From the NCBI GenBank assembly GCA_947561395.2, contig OX387185.1, positions 21,085,866 to 21,149,865 of the forward strand: DNA of 64,000 nt, read 5' to 3'. Source of the DNA: Buxus sempervirens. Lineage: Eukaryota > Streptophyta > Magnoliopsida > Buxales > Buxaceae. This document shows, piece after piece, positions 11,951 to 23,244 of this stretch. Each line of letters begins with the position of its first letter. Position 1 is the first letter of the stretch. The notes beneath the pieces were generated by a model that ran no database searches, was not told the DNA's origin, and worked only from the letters and a program-made list of their open reading frames with translations. The position numbers were made by a program, and so were the translations under genes.

Positions 11951-12000
11951 CTACTCCCAATATAACATCAAAATCCCCAAAGCTCAAAACTATAAAGTCC
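11951..12000 (-). pseudogene. Second, diverged copy of the protease FDVILG segment
   Basis: The minus strand reads DFIVLSFGDFDVILGVD. It is a diverged repeat of the segment at 11888-11938, offset by about 65 bp and out of frame with it. See findings. Confidence 0.6.
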
Positions 12001-13005
12001 TTAAGCAACTCAAGATGATCAGACTTAGCTTTCATCCTTTAACTGCCAAAACCATTACGTTTCCCTTGCGTTTTCATTACTTTTCCAAATTATCAATCCA
12101 TGCTCAAAAACCTCATAAATTTATTCACTTATAATTCCTTGTCCTCAATATTCATTCCCATAAATAAAGTACAAAAATAACTCAGAAGATAGTAGCATGA
12201 CTTGCTACCACCAATCCTTTCAATATATGTGTACCTATATGAAAGATGGGAAGAAATCATGCAGATTTACTTCTGGCTTAAATTAAACCAAGATAGTATA
12301 TACACCTATGTACTCGCATATACATATATAAATACTATACTACCCCAATTGTATAAAGCTTAACACTTAAGTACGTGTTCAGCATTGGCCGATGCCTCCC
12401 ACAACCGAAGTATGACTATATAATACTGGCTTATCATGCAGTAAGTATGAAATACCATATATACTTAATCAACCATCATCAATTGCCAACTTCAGAAAAT
12501 TAGCAAACTCACCCCCAGAAGCAAACCTCAAGTCGCTCAGGTGACCTAGTTGGGCGATCTAATATTTTAAAACCAAATTTTCAAACCAACGGGCGCTCAA
12601 GTGGGTGCCCAGGCAATCCCCTCGGGCGACCTACCCAAAATCTAATTTTTTTAACTATCACTTAGCCCATCACTCAGGCGATCGGTTGGGTGACCTATCT
12701 TATGTATTTCTAAAACAGACATGTGAGATGCTTGTCCAGATCGCTCAGGAGATCATGCCATGCGCTCGACAAACAACGGCTAATCTGACTTCCAAAAACT
12801 AGTTTTTATGCATCAAACAACAATCTACGTATTCAAATCAATTCTACTAATTCAAAACGTATATATCATACTTCCAGATAATGTAGAAAGATCAAAACGC
12901 AATAAAACTAAGTATCGACTAAACAAGTGTGCAACCTACCTCTATTCAACCAAGTTTTCCTTCTTCCTCTTCTTCCTTCATAGTGTAGATGTAGACCTCT
13001 CCCTC
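12001..13005. other. Non-coding LTR-like DNA left of the 22-kb element
   Basis: AT-rich, with no protein matches. A GC-rich island at 12520-12780 repeats 'cgctcaggcgacc' and 'gggcgatc' variants, like islands in family-T LTRs. The stretch 12945-13005 continues directly into 35449 when the 22-kb element is removed, and the joined sequence resembles 9285-9520. It is therefore the target LTR of that element. Confidence 0.55.
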
Positions 13006-13606
13006 TGTAAGCACCACATTTTTGCACCCCCGGAAGTTCCAGAAATACAAACCCTAGCTGAAAAGTCAAACCCTAAAGAAGCAAAAGTTGAATTTTTGAT
13101 CAAGTGATAGTTGGCCACCTGGCTTTATCTCAATGGATAGATGATCCTAACACGGTTCCAACGCAACTGAGTTTGCTAGAATTGGAGTCCGGATGAAGGA
13201 TTTACACCCCAGTCAAACTTGAAGGGGAGCAGAAATTGACTTTCTACTAAACCCCAAATCAGCTACTTAACATTGTCCCAATGAATAGAGGACTCCTATA
13301 TGGTTCTAACGCAACTGAGTTTGCCAAAATCGGAGTCTGAGTGCAAAAGATATGAGCAGTTAAAGTTCTAGGGCAACAATGCTAGAAACTGCACACGTGG
13401 CAAACGAGCAGAAAAATATCTCACGGGTGAATCTGTAAATATCCAAAGTGCTAAAAATATCTCAGGGATTAATCCATAAATATCCAAAATGCTAAAAATA
13501 TCTCAGGGATTAATTCATAGATTTCCGGGGGCAATTTGCAATTATCTCAAGTGTCAAATCGGTCAAATCCGAGGGGCAATATGAAAATATTGAAAATTTA
13601 ACTTTT

Positions 13607-13854
13607 TGTATCCGACATATATGGTCGGATATGCATGTTTTCCTTTCTATCTAAAATACATTTTTAGATACAAAGGATGTTTCCCCGAATCTTGGCGGAT
13701 TCTCCGACAGATTCTCGGGGAAAATTAAATTTTCAAAATGATTATGCTTTGTATCCGACATTTTATGTCAGATACAAAGGCAACCCTGTGTATCAGACCT
13801 TCATGGCCGGATACACACAAAGTCATGTGTATCCGACCATGAAGGCCGGATACA
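13607..13854. repeat. U3 palindrome cluster 1 (word TATCCGAC)
   Basis: About eight copies of GTATCCGAC or its reverse complement GTCGGATAC occur, often paired around a short loop. One inner pair is CCCCGAATCT with AGATTCTCGGGG. The cluster ends just before the TATA box. The 3' LTR has the same cluster at 32634-32882. Confidence 0.78.
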
Positions 13855-13862
13855 CTTCATGC

Positions 13863-13871
13863 TCTATAAAA
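13863..13871 (+). promoter_or_regulatory. Putative TATA box of the 22-kb element
   Basis: CTATAAAAA lies immediately after palindrome cluster 1 and before the leader. The 3' LTR copy is altered to CAATAAAAA (32891-32899). Confidence 0.65.
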
Positions 13872-14150
13872 AGGGGGCAGCACCCCCTAGCCGAGGGTTG
13901 GCTTCTTTTGGCTAGTTTCCACCCCTCTTCCCCCACACTCTCTGATCCAAAAATCTCTCCCTTTGCCCCTCCTTGCCTCCCAAGCCATTCAAACACCATT
14001 TAAAGCCTATCCTACTCCTCCTTTCTCCATCTATTCCCCCACCTAGAAGCTTGAAGAAGGGGAGACCTGCCGTGGGTGCTAAAGGAAGGAGCTCCAGCCA
14101 CTTCACTTGCCTCAAGGAGGCTCAAATACACTTATCTAGGGTCTCTAAAC

Positions 14151-14162
14151 CCAAGGTAATGT
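14151..14162 (+). other. Putative leader 5' splice site
   Basis: CCAAG|GTAATGTT lies 293 bp after the TATA box. The 3' LTR has the same site at 33178-33189, and near-identical sites sit at matching places in the other family-O LTRs. Together with the acceptor at 19014 it would remove a ~4.9-kb intron. Confidence 0.5.
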
Positions 14163-15270
14163 TCCTTACCATATTTTATTTAATATAAGATGGAATGAGC
14201 ATGTTTTGAGCTCATTGGGTTGATTAGTGTTCACAACATGCTCCCATCCCCTTCAGCTCTCTCTTTTCTCTTATTTGTGCCCCCACTAAGGTGAGTAAGC
14301 CCCCCATGGCGAAGGGGGACCATACGTACAGGTTCTAAGAAGGAAAGAAAGGGGGTTTCACACACTTTTAAGGTGTTTTTAGTTTCTGTTTTGTTATGTT
14401 TTTTTCATTTCATATGGTGAGCATGTTCCCCTCCTCATCTTACTCGATGTATCCCTAATGTAATCCCCATATTCCCTTCACTTGTTTTACTTTGTTTTCA
14501 TGTTTTTATTCATCCATTCTTATCTCTCTAGGATGACTGACGCTTGCTGATTTTAGGTGTATGAAAATGAAGTGTATGCATGCAAGAAAGTCTCATTATC
14601 ATGTTCCCACACCCCCAAACCCAGCTCATCAATACCCTACGTGAAGGGTGCTTCTTCCACATTTTTTTTACATATCATGTCCAGCCCCTTTAACATGATT
14701 TTTCCCTCCTTAATGGCTGCTGCTCCATGCATTTGCAACATGATTATCTCCCCAGGATGCTTATGGAATAGGTTCCCCAATCATGGCTACCCTTTGAATG
14801 AATGCATATGTTCCCATCTTAGTAGCATGATAGGTCATTTTTTTCACTCATACCACTGTCCCTCTCTTGTATGAATGTGAGCTCACACACCTCTGTTTAT
14901 GGGTATAATACATGAGAATGCATGCTTGTGCCACGGTGTAAAGTATGCTAGGTTGTTTGCTTGATTTTTATTAACCTTGGTTACTTGCTATTTTGTGGAC
15001 TGACAGAGACCGAAATAGGGACCTCGTGGTCCCTGCTTTATTGTTAAGGTGAGTCCCAAATAGGGAAGAAGGAAGCCCCCATGCCTTCTCCCCCTCGGCT
15101 TTGATTCCTTAAAGCCCAAAAGAGACCAAAATGGGGTCTTCCCCATCTCTCTGAACCACTGTGGGCACACACCCTGAGAAGCCCAGGAATCCGAACCCAC
15201 TTCAAAAATCATGAAAAAGCCCTTTACAAGCTGGTCCGACAACTCATGTCAGATCAGCAGAACATTGTTT

Positions 15271-15376
15271 GTAGCCAACCAGGGTGGTCGGCTACACTAG
15301 TTTCTGTGTGCGGCCGACATCCAAGGTCGGCTACATTTGTTTTTGCGTGTAGTCGACACCCAAGGTCGGCTACACT
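15271..15376. repeat. Leader palindrome cluster 2 (word TAGCCGAC)
   Basis: Four alternating copies of GTAGCCGAC and GTCGGCTAC occur in about 105 bp. In the 3' LTR one pair is perfect over 9 bp (34390-34398 with 34406-34414). The word differs from cluster 1 by one base (TAGCCGAC against TATCCGAC). Confidence 0.78.
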
Positions 15377-16415
15377 GTTGGAATTCAAATTTTTTGTTTT
15401 TGGTTTTGTGCAACATTTTTTTCCTCTCTTAATCGAACCAAACGAGCCAATAGGACCCGGAAACCCAAAATGAGACATGGACCACGCGTTCCAATTGGAT
15501 ACACAGTGGGCCTTCCAACGGGGCCCACCAAGCCCAACAAGCATGCTTGAATTTAAATAACTTAATTAAGCAAAGTAAGTGGGCAACACCGTTCGAGGCC
15601 CACCCAAAGCCCTATTTTGGAGCATGAAGGCTTAGATTAGGACTGGTTTGGCCGAGACCGCGGGGCAAGGCTTGCCAAGCCCATTAACCAGACAAGGGTG
15701 GGGTTCCTAAACCTTAACCCAGAGTGCCCGGGGCTTTCAAGCCCAAACCTAGATACGGGACCCAAGCCCAATCCTGGCCCACCATGGGAGAAATTTAATG
15801 AAGATAACTCAAACCACTTGGCCACCATCGTGAGGCCCACCCAGGGGCCCACAAACCAATCCAAGCCCACTTTGCATGAAAATCAACTTAATCTCAAACT
15901 TGAACTTTAAATAAAATCAACTCATTGAACCAAAGCCCAAAGGGCCTCTCAGGTTAGACTGAGGCCCAACAAGAGGCACGGGGGCTGGACTTAGCCCATT
16001 AAGAGATTCGTGGGCCTTCGGCCCACCCAATCAGACCAAGTTCGCTTAATTAAACAAGATAAAATCAAATAAAGGGACCCACACCACTCAGGTGGTCCTG
16101 CAAGACTCAATAAAAAGTGCATGTTGGAATAGGAAACGGATGAGTAAGAAAAACCGAGTTGACTCGAACCAGGGAAACCTATGGGACCCATCATTTGACG
16201 GGGCAGACCGGGGTGTCTACGGACTTCCCCAGACCATAACCGAGACTTGGTTTAGAATCTCTAGTCGCAGACCACCTAATAGACAAACCTAGGCACCCAT
16301 CTGTCTGCCTGCACCCATCAGGCAGTGGCAACTCCAAACTTCCCGTTTTACCCATCCGAAGGCACGCACTTCCACGTGCGCCTCGCGGTGTGGCGTTTCC
16401 AACGCACGCACAGCC

Positions 16416-16433
16416 TGGCAACTCCGCTGGGGA
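16416..16433 (+). other. Primer-binding site
   Basis: TGGCAACTCCGCTGGGGA starts with TGG, the complement of a tRNA CCA end, three bases after the LTR. Tat/Ogre elements are generally reported to use a tRNA-Arg-type primer. I did not check this match against tRNA sequences. Confidence 0.75.
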
Positions 16434-18216
16434 TTCTCAACCCAATAGAACCCTTGGTTAGAATGAGTCAACGTAAGAGGGATTCGGTCAGTTTTTAGGG
16501 ATTCCTACCGCCTCATATTAGTAAAACATAGAATACGCGCATATACAGATTCTAGGGAGTCTTGTCATAAAGGACGAGATAATGGCCTAAGGTAATTGGA
16601 TTTTAAGTGGGACCATTGTGACCCCTCCAATTACCTGGAGACTCTCTCGGAACCTCATAGTGTGTGCAAATTCTACACTTTACTATATGAGATAGTAAAA
16701 ATTCCTTTACCAACAAAATCCAAATAAAAAACTCACCCGATTAGACACAACACTGAGCCCAACTGCACACACGGGCACCCACCACACTGTGTATGATTTA
16801 ATTGCTTTAATACAAATTGCGTGGGGTGACACGCACGAGGGGGACTGCGTGAATGATCCGATCTTGTGTGAATGAATCAAACGGATATTGCTCTTCTCTA
16901 CCAAAACTTAGACCTCTCTAGCAGCCACCCTTATGATTCCTATGAACTGACTTTTGGGATGGTATTAGCCCCACGCTGCCGTGGCTTGCCGGGGAAAGCA
17001 AGGTAAACCCATTTCCCTATGTTTTTTGGATTCCTATAGTGCCATTGGTTTCTTGCTGTGGTACACAAGGGTCTAGTACTTGGTTCTGACCCTTGTAGGC
17101 GGATGTCTCGAGCTGGGTATCCTTTCCCCACCTAACACATTTGAATAAACCGCGTTTTGTGATTGTGATGTGATGTAAATGATGAAATAAGAGGAGTAAA
17201 AGCAATTTAAAACCCAAGAGTCCATCAGGGGCAGCAACCCCCCGCCTTTTGCATCAAATTGAGTAAACCCTAGACCATGAGCTATCTTAGCCCTAATTTA
17301 GGAAGCTAAACCAACTTTGATCAGGGGAACCACCCCATATCCATGCATCAAGTCCTGTGAACCGTGGGCTCTGACCCATTGAGTCCGCTAGAAGCACCCC
17401 AAGTCCGGGTCGACCTTTTGAATAGATGAAAGCCGGCCAGATCAGACAATCAGATGAAAACATGCCAGATCAGAACATGGGCACCAAACCCTAGATTTAG
17501 GAATTTGGCTGAGCCGCCTTGAAGAAAATTTGTATCCCTCCTTTCGGCTCCCAACAGCCTTAAGGATGAACCCTGTGTAGATTTCTATAAATATCATGTA
17601 ATTTTTGCCCTCACTAGTAAGTTGTAAATCCTTTTGGTCTGGCACCTGAAGTCAAAGGTAGACGAAGAACAGATGAAAGAAAAGCTAACCAGGACTCAAA
17701 TGTGCTTCCATACACAAGCATGTCTAGGGGTCATGCCTCGCGAGGCACCAACCTTTTTAGGACTGTGCACACACCTTTTTGATGTACTTTTTATACTCAT
17801 TCTTTGATACAAATTTGCCGAATGGTAATATCACTTAACCGTTGCTTTAATCATGTGTACACATCTTCATGCATTGAGTGCACACACTTCAAGATTATTT
17901 GCACAAACATTTTTTATCAAGTCATTTTCAAGGGAAATAATGCAAAATTTTCAAAAATCAAAGCTACCTCAGGACCATGAATGGTTCCATCTCTATGCCT
18001 TAACCAGCTTCAGCCTAATCAAGAAAGGGCGATTCTTAGCAAAAACAATTGGTTGTGACCCAACCCAAAATAACAAATCAAGAAAAAACCAAGGATAAGC
18101 CTGACCCTTGCTGATGGTCATTAGTCAAATTGAAAGGACCAAGAAAAGAGGAAGAAAGAAGAAATTTCGAATCCAATGAAAGATCAAATGTGTCAAAGTG
18201 TCAATTCTAATTCCAA
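16434..18216 (+). other. Untranslated leader of the 22-kb element
   Basis: No long open frame or recognised domain in about 1.8 kb. Under the splice model it would lie inside the leader intron. Confidence 0.6.
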
Positions 18217-18812
18217 AAATGTAGTAGAAGCCATTTCATGTTTCTGATGCTTTGAAACCATTTCGTGTTTCCCAAAAATTTAGTAGAAGCCATTTCGTGT
18301 TTCTGCTGCTCTAAAAAACCATTTCGCATTTCCCAAAATCTTAGTAGAAGCCATGTTGCGTTTCTGCTACTTTGAAACCATTTCGTGTTTCCCAAAATTT
18401 AGTAGAAGCCATTTCGCGTTTCTGCTGCTCCGAGAAACCATTTTGTGTTTCCCAAAATCTTCGTAAGAAGCCATTTTGTGCTTCTGCTGCTCTAGGAAAT
18501 CATTTCGTGTTTCCCAAAATCTTAGTCGAAGCCATTTTGTGTTTCTGCTAATCTGAAACCATTTCGTGTTTCCCAAAAATTTAGTAGAAGCCATTTTGTG
18601 TTTCTGCTACTCTGAAACCATTTCATGTTTCCCAAAAATTTAGTAGAAGTCATTTTGTGTTTTTGCTGGTCTGAAACCATTCCATGTTTCCCAAAAATTT
18701 AGTAGAAGCCATTTTGTGTTTTTGCTGCTCTGAAACCATTTCGTGTTTCTCAAAATCTTAGTAGAAGCCATTTTGTGTTTCTGCTGCTCTGAAACCATTT
18801 CGTGTTTCCTAA
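18217..18812. repeat. Tandem array, 58-60-bp unit, about 10 copies
   Basis: Each unit carries 'tagaagccatttcgtgtttc' then 'tgctgctctgaaaccatt' then 'tcgtgtttcccaaaat', so two half-units share the core CCATTTCGTGTTTC. GAAAC and GTTTC flank the core as short inverted arms. Copies differ by scattered substitutions. One isolated half-unit occurs at 31855-31875 near the 3' end of the same element. Confidence 0.88.
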
Positions 18813-18979
18813 AGCCAAACCTTCAGAAATCAACTCTTGCAGTTTCTGGAGATCAAGACCAGGGACTCTCCCCTTGCCTCCAAGTGATGGCTAAAAAGAG
18901 ATCAAGTGGAAATCAAAAATCAAATCACAAATATTCTGCATTGACATGCATTATATCTCATTGTAATATGAATTCTTTA

Positions 18980-19014
18980 TACTAACTTGTTTCCTCTTTT
19001 TTATGTTACCCAAG
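18980..19014 (+). other. Putative branch point and 3' splice site before gag
   Basis: A TACTAAC branch-point consensus (18980-18986) is followed by a pyrimidine-rich stretch and ACCCAAG|GTTCC, with AG at 19013-19014. The gag ATG follows at 19071. This is a strong plant-type acceptor by eye. Confidence 0.55.
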
Positions 19015-19070
19015 GTTCCAAGATTGCAAACCACAGCTCGTACCTTTTGCGTTTTGGGGGGAGATTGCAG

Positions 19071-20760
19071 ATGGATCCCATTGAGGAGCAGGCACTACAT
19101 CCACCTCCGCCCCAGGAACAAGAGAAACTAGAAGACCACTGGGTGATCACGGGACTGAACCAGCAGATGGCCAACATGTCAACCATGATGACCACCATGA
19201 TGCAACAAATGGAAAGATTGCAAGGCCGCAGCAATTTGTATAGCAGTAGAAACAGTTACCGATACCTCTGCCCCAGCATCCAATACCCCCATTGCAACCA
19301 CCTACTCCACTACCACAACAACCGGCTCCTCAGCCATTGCCGGTCCCACTGGAGTAGCCACCACCAATTCTCCCACATCTGAACCTGCAGCCACCAGAGC
19401 AACAGATTCCGCAACATTTGCTAGTTCAACCATAACAACCGTTACAGATTACAGCACCCCCTGCAATTCCACAACAATCGGTAATGCCACAAGGAATAGA
19501 GAGTGAAGAAGCAGCGGGTGTCACAGCCCAGATGCAAGCGGATTTGCAAGCACTAAAGGAACAAATGTAGAATGTGAACCAAGGTCATATGCCAAAGGAA
19601 GCTTCATTGGATAGACTAGGATTTTTTCCTAATTTGCAACTTCCGCCAAAGTTTAAATGTCCGGACTTTGTGAAGTTCGACGGAAGTGGCTGCCCACTAT
19701 CACACCTAAGGGTATACTATGGGGACATGTGTCAGTATGCATATGATGAGAGGATCATGATTCAGTTCTTTTAGCATTCGTTGATAGGCTCAGCGCAGAA
19801 ATGGTTCTCCAGTCTAGACAGGAACCAGATCAGGACTTGGGACGACCTGGCAAGCAAATTCCTTGAACACTTCAAGTTCAACACAGAAGTCTTGCCTACT
19901 CGGATGGAATTGCAAAAGATGACCAAGAAAAGCACTGAATCTATTTGGGAATATGCAAAGAGATGGTGGGAAATGGCCAGAATGGTTCAACCACCCATGT
20001 TGGAAAAAGAGATGGTGACATTATTCATCTCGACGCTGGGACAACCATATTACACACTTCTGCTGGGGTAGTTTACTGTGAGTTTCACTAATCTTGTTGT
20101 AGTAGCAGACAAAATAAAGGATGGGGTGAAATTTGGCAGAGTGGCAGGCTTTGCATCAGAACAAAGAAGGAGCCCTGCCCATGGAAGAAGCATGGACAAA
20201 AAGAAAGAGGAAGAGATTACGTCTAGCAGAATCGGCCCTTCCACTTTTCTGCACCCGACGGGAGAGAAAATCAGAATAGTGGCCAAGGGGCACAATCCAC
20301 AGGACGGCCGAGGTGGACCAAAGAGGAATTTCAAGCAAGGTTGAACAGGGTGTTCACACCTCTGCCTTATTCGTTGTCAAAATTGTTGCCAACCCTATTG
20401 AAGAAAGGGTATTTACAGAAGAAGCAGCCAACTCAGTAGCCAGCCAACAGTCGCTCCTACAACCCCAATGAATACTGCGAGTACCACATGAGAGCCTCGG
20501 GACATCATACCAATCGCTGCTGGGAACTGAAGCACGATGTGTAGGACTTGATCAACAACAAGCGAATTTCGGTCAATCCCCCAGTGACAGCTCCCATGGC
20601 AGGGATCCAGACTAATCCGCTCCCATATCACTCCAAGGCATCCACCAACAAATTGGTAAATCAGGTGGACGGCAGTAAGGACGGCAAAAAAGCAGTTCGA
20701 CCCATCAGTACTAATCGGACCACCGGGGCAGACAATAAGGGTGCACTTTCAAATGGGAAC
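19071..20760 (+). pseudogene. Decayed Ty3/gypsy (Tat/Ogre-type) gag
   Basis: The frame opens with MDPIEEQALHPPPP and a Met/Gln-rich coiled-coil-like stretch. The retrotransposon gag capsid domain follows: LPPKFKCPDFVKFDG, then MIGSAQKWFSSLDR, TWDDLASKFLEHFK, and EYAKRWWEMARMVQPP...EKEMVTLFI. It ends in the Tat-type tail with CEYH...GHH..RCWELKHDV and DLI. Gag would form the particle that holds element RNA. Stops fall after KEQM (19568-19570), after QFF (about 19772), after LLG (about 20069) and inside the HDV.DLI motif, and frames change near 20340-20460. No protease follows. Identification rests on the motif order of the family. Confidence 0.88.
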
Positions 20761-20940
20761 CAAATTGACAGCAATAATTGTAGTTGAAAGAAATGAAGAG
20801 GACACTCTACTCACTCCCTGTAAGCACCCAAATTTTGATCAAGCCAAAAAGAAAGAAAAGAGAAAAAGAAAAAAAGGAAGAAAAGAAGAAAACAAAAAAT
20901 GTGCTAAAAGACAGCAGAAAAGTCAAACCCTGAGGGGGTG

Positions 20941-21977
20941 TGAAAGAGTAGAGGACTACTCTAAAGGTCCACGATCTATAACAATTCAGAATTGAACAAT
21001 GCGGAAACAGTACACAAAGAATTATACGAGGAAACCTGGATCCAGATCCAGGAAAAACCTCGAGTCTATATGAGGCGACTAACCCTTCAAAATCCACTAT
21101 TGAATGAGAAGACAATTACAAAGGAGTACATACTTAACCTTTACAATTTGACTCACTCAACAGCAATCCACAGTTCGAATCCACGAACTGCTACACAGCT
21201 TGAATCCACAAGCTGCAGAACACGATCAGTCCAGATCGCAAACAATCACTCACCAGTGATCCACAGTTCGAATCCACGAACTGCAACACAGCTTGAATCC
21301 ACAAGCTGCAGGACACGATCAATCCAGATCGCAGTAATCCTCTCAGAATCCACTGAGACGATCCAATGCAGTAGGAATCCACCTACGCATCAATCAAGGC
21401 CGATCACCAGTCCAGGCGATCACACGATCAGATGAAGTTCCGAATTGAAGAAGAATCCTCTGTCTTCAATTCCAGGCGATCTATCTCGGATCTCCCCCTC
21501 ACTCGATCGTCGACTCTCTAAAGAAGATTTGATCGAATCTCAAAAACCTCAAGATTCGAAATCCAAATGATCCAAAGAAAAAAGTCACGATAAAAAATTA
21601 CAACACGTCTATTTAAAGAATAAAAACTCAGATCGCGTCGAGCGCTGGTGGCGTCGTGAAGCGATCGATGTAGACGGCTGGTGGTGAACTCAAGTCCCGC
21701 TCAGAGTAAGTTGAATCAGTTAAAAGCGCGCTGCTAGCGAGCTGCTAGCGGGAGAGTACGCGGCAGGTGCACGAACCTTTCTTTCAAAACACGAATTCCC
21801 TTATGCGCTGCCAGCGGGGGTGGCAGCGGCGTGGTAGCAGTGTGGTGGCATCAACTTCTTCTTCTTTACTAAATTCACTGAATTTTCATTGTTTAATCTG
21901 CACATCTTGAAGCTTCATTAGAAGACATAATTTGTCAATCATTTGCCATAACAGGAGTGTGAGTTTTCACACTTACA
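20941..21977. mobile_element. Solo LTR S1 (1037 bp) with TSD GGGTG
   Basis: It runs from TGAAAGAGTAGAGGACTACT to ..TTCACACTTACA. GGGTG lies at 20936-20940 and 21978-21982. It is the same family as 9661-10872. Internal direct repeats near 21165-21310 ('cagttcgaatccacgaactg', 'gcttgaatccacaagctgca') are themselves near-palindromic. Confidence 0.93.
21165..21320. repeat. Paired near-palindromic direct repeats in solo LTR S1
   Basis: Two ~95-bp copies each hold CAGTTCG..CGAACTG and CAGCTTG..CAAGCTG hairpins that share the inner 'aatcca(c)'. The sister LTR has the same pair at 9890-10025. This is another case of a shared centre with different flanking arms. Confidence 0.7.
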
Positions 21978-22495
21978 GGGTGAAAAGTTGACTTTTTGAT
22001 CAAGTGGAAATTGGACACCTTGCTCTATCTCAATGGATAGAGAATCCCGATACAGTTCCAACTCAACTGAGTTTGCTGGAATCGGAGTCCGGATAAAGGT
22101 TCTGCAGGCCGGTCAAACTTGAGGGGGAGCCGAAAGTTGACTTTCTGCTAAACCCCGATCCAAGTGCTTAACCCTATCCCAATGGATAGAGGACTCCGAT
22201 ATGGTTCTAACGCAACTGAGTTTGCCAGAATCGGAGTCCGGATGGAGAAAGTATGGGCTGTCAAAGTTTCCGAGCAGCAAAACTAGCAAACTGCACACGT
22301 GGCAACTTGTGCAGGAAAATATCTCGGGGATCAAATCCGTAAATATCAAAACATTCAAAATATCCCAGGGATTAAATCTGTAAAAATCCAGGAGTATCAG
22401 ATTAAATCAAAAATCTCCAGGGACTAAATCTGTAAATTCCGGATTTTTTAGACAAATTCGCGACGAATTAAATTTTCTAATCATTGTGCTACTCA

Positions 22496-22510
22496 GCGCG
22501 AGCTCGGCGC
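22496..22510. repeat. U3 palindrome cluster 1 of the nested LTR
   Basis: GCGCGAGCTCGGCGC lies about 30 bp upstream of the TATA box. Its reverse complement matches 24920-24934 in 14 of 15 bases. Confidence 0.65.
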
Positions 22511-22540
22511 CAAACCCGGCGGATACCCCACTTTATCCTC

Positions 22541-22548
22541 TATAAATA
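22541..22548 (+). promoter_or_regulatory. Putative TATA box of the nested LTR
   Basis: TATAAATA directly follows cluster 1 and 'ggcggatacccc'. Confidence 0.6.
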
Positions 22549-23244
22549 CGGAAGCCCCCCTCTTGCAAAGGGGTTGGGGCTTTTTCAGTGGGTTGGGCGA
22601 TTTCTCACCTCGTTCGGCTTTTCCTGGGTTGGCTCTTCACACAGAGAACCCATCTTCCCCACTCTGCCTGGTTCGAGACCCCTCTCCCAAGGCCACGTCA
22701 TGCCTCCACAAAACCCTCCAACATCACCTGAAGCCCCTCCGACCCCCGTTTTCTCTCTTCCTCTTCTTCCTCGTCACACCCGAAGGAAATCGTGCCGTTG
22801 GTGGGGAGAGGTGCTGCTCCGACAGCTGCTCGTGCACTCCAAGGAGGCCTCACGCAGACTCCACGAAGGTTTAAAACCTCCAGGGTGAGCTCTCTCTGTT
22901 ATTGGTTTAACATATATAAATCGAGCATGCTTCCCATTTCTTTCTTAGCATATTATTTGTTGTTCTAGTTTGTTTGATTCAAAGGTGGGAGCGTGTTCCC
23001 CCATGGTCACCTCCTCTTATGTATCCCGATGTAAACCCCCCATTTCCCCTTCGTCGTGAGTTATAGTCGTCCTGATTTCCGGATCTGGGTGTTTTCTAAG
23101 AGATTTTGGTTTGGATTATAGAGTATTTAGATTGATTTCAAAGTGAGTCTGGACGTCTTCTGGGAGTCTAAGGATCACCAGAAAGCTGTTACAAAGCTTA
23201 AAAACCAGTCAGTAATGGAGTTTGAGCAAAAAACAGAGAGTCGC

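Larger units (their letters stand above)
13006..16412 (+). mobile_element. 5' LTR of the 22-kb element
   Basis: It starts TGTAAGCACCACATTTTTGC and ends ..GCACGCACA, three bases before the PBS. In order: a duplicated ~140-bp U3 block with 'caatggatag' and 'aacgcaactgagtttgc'; 'tctcagggattaatcc' repeats; palindrome cluster 1 (13607-13854); a TATA box; a leader with a donor-like site; cluster 2 (15271-15376); GTGGGCC/GGCCCAC dyads; and the conserved terminal 200 bp. Its partner at 32025-35443 is co-linear throughout. Confidence 0.92.

Noticed and set aside
18217-18812. CRISPR-like regular repeats
   Set aside because: The units are continuous tandem repeats without unique spacers, in plant retrotransposon DNA.
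22484-22888. 134-codon open frame in the nested LTR
   Set aside because: It starts in the U3 cluster upstream of the TATA box and overlaps the leader. Its composition is that of GC-rich LTR DNA with no domain.
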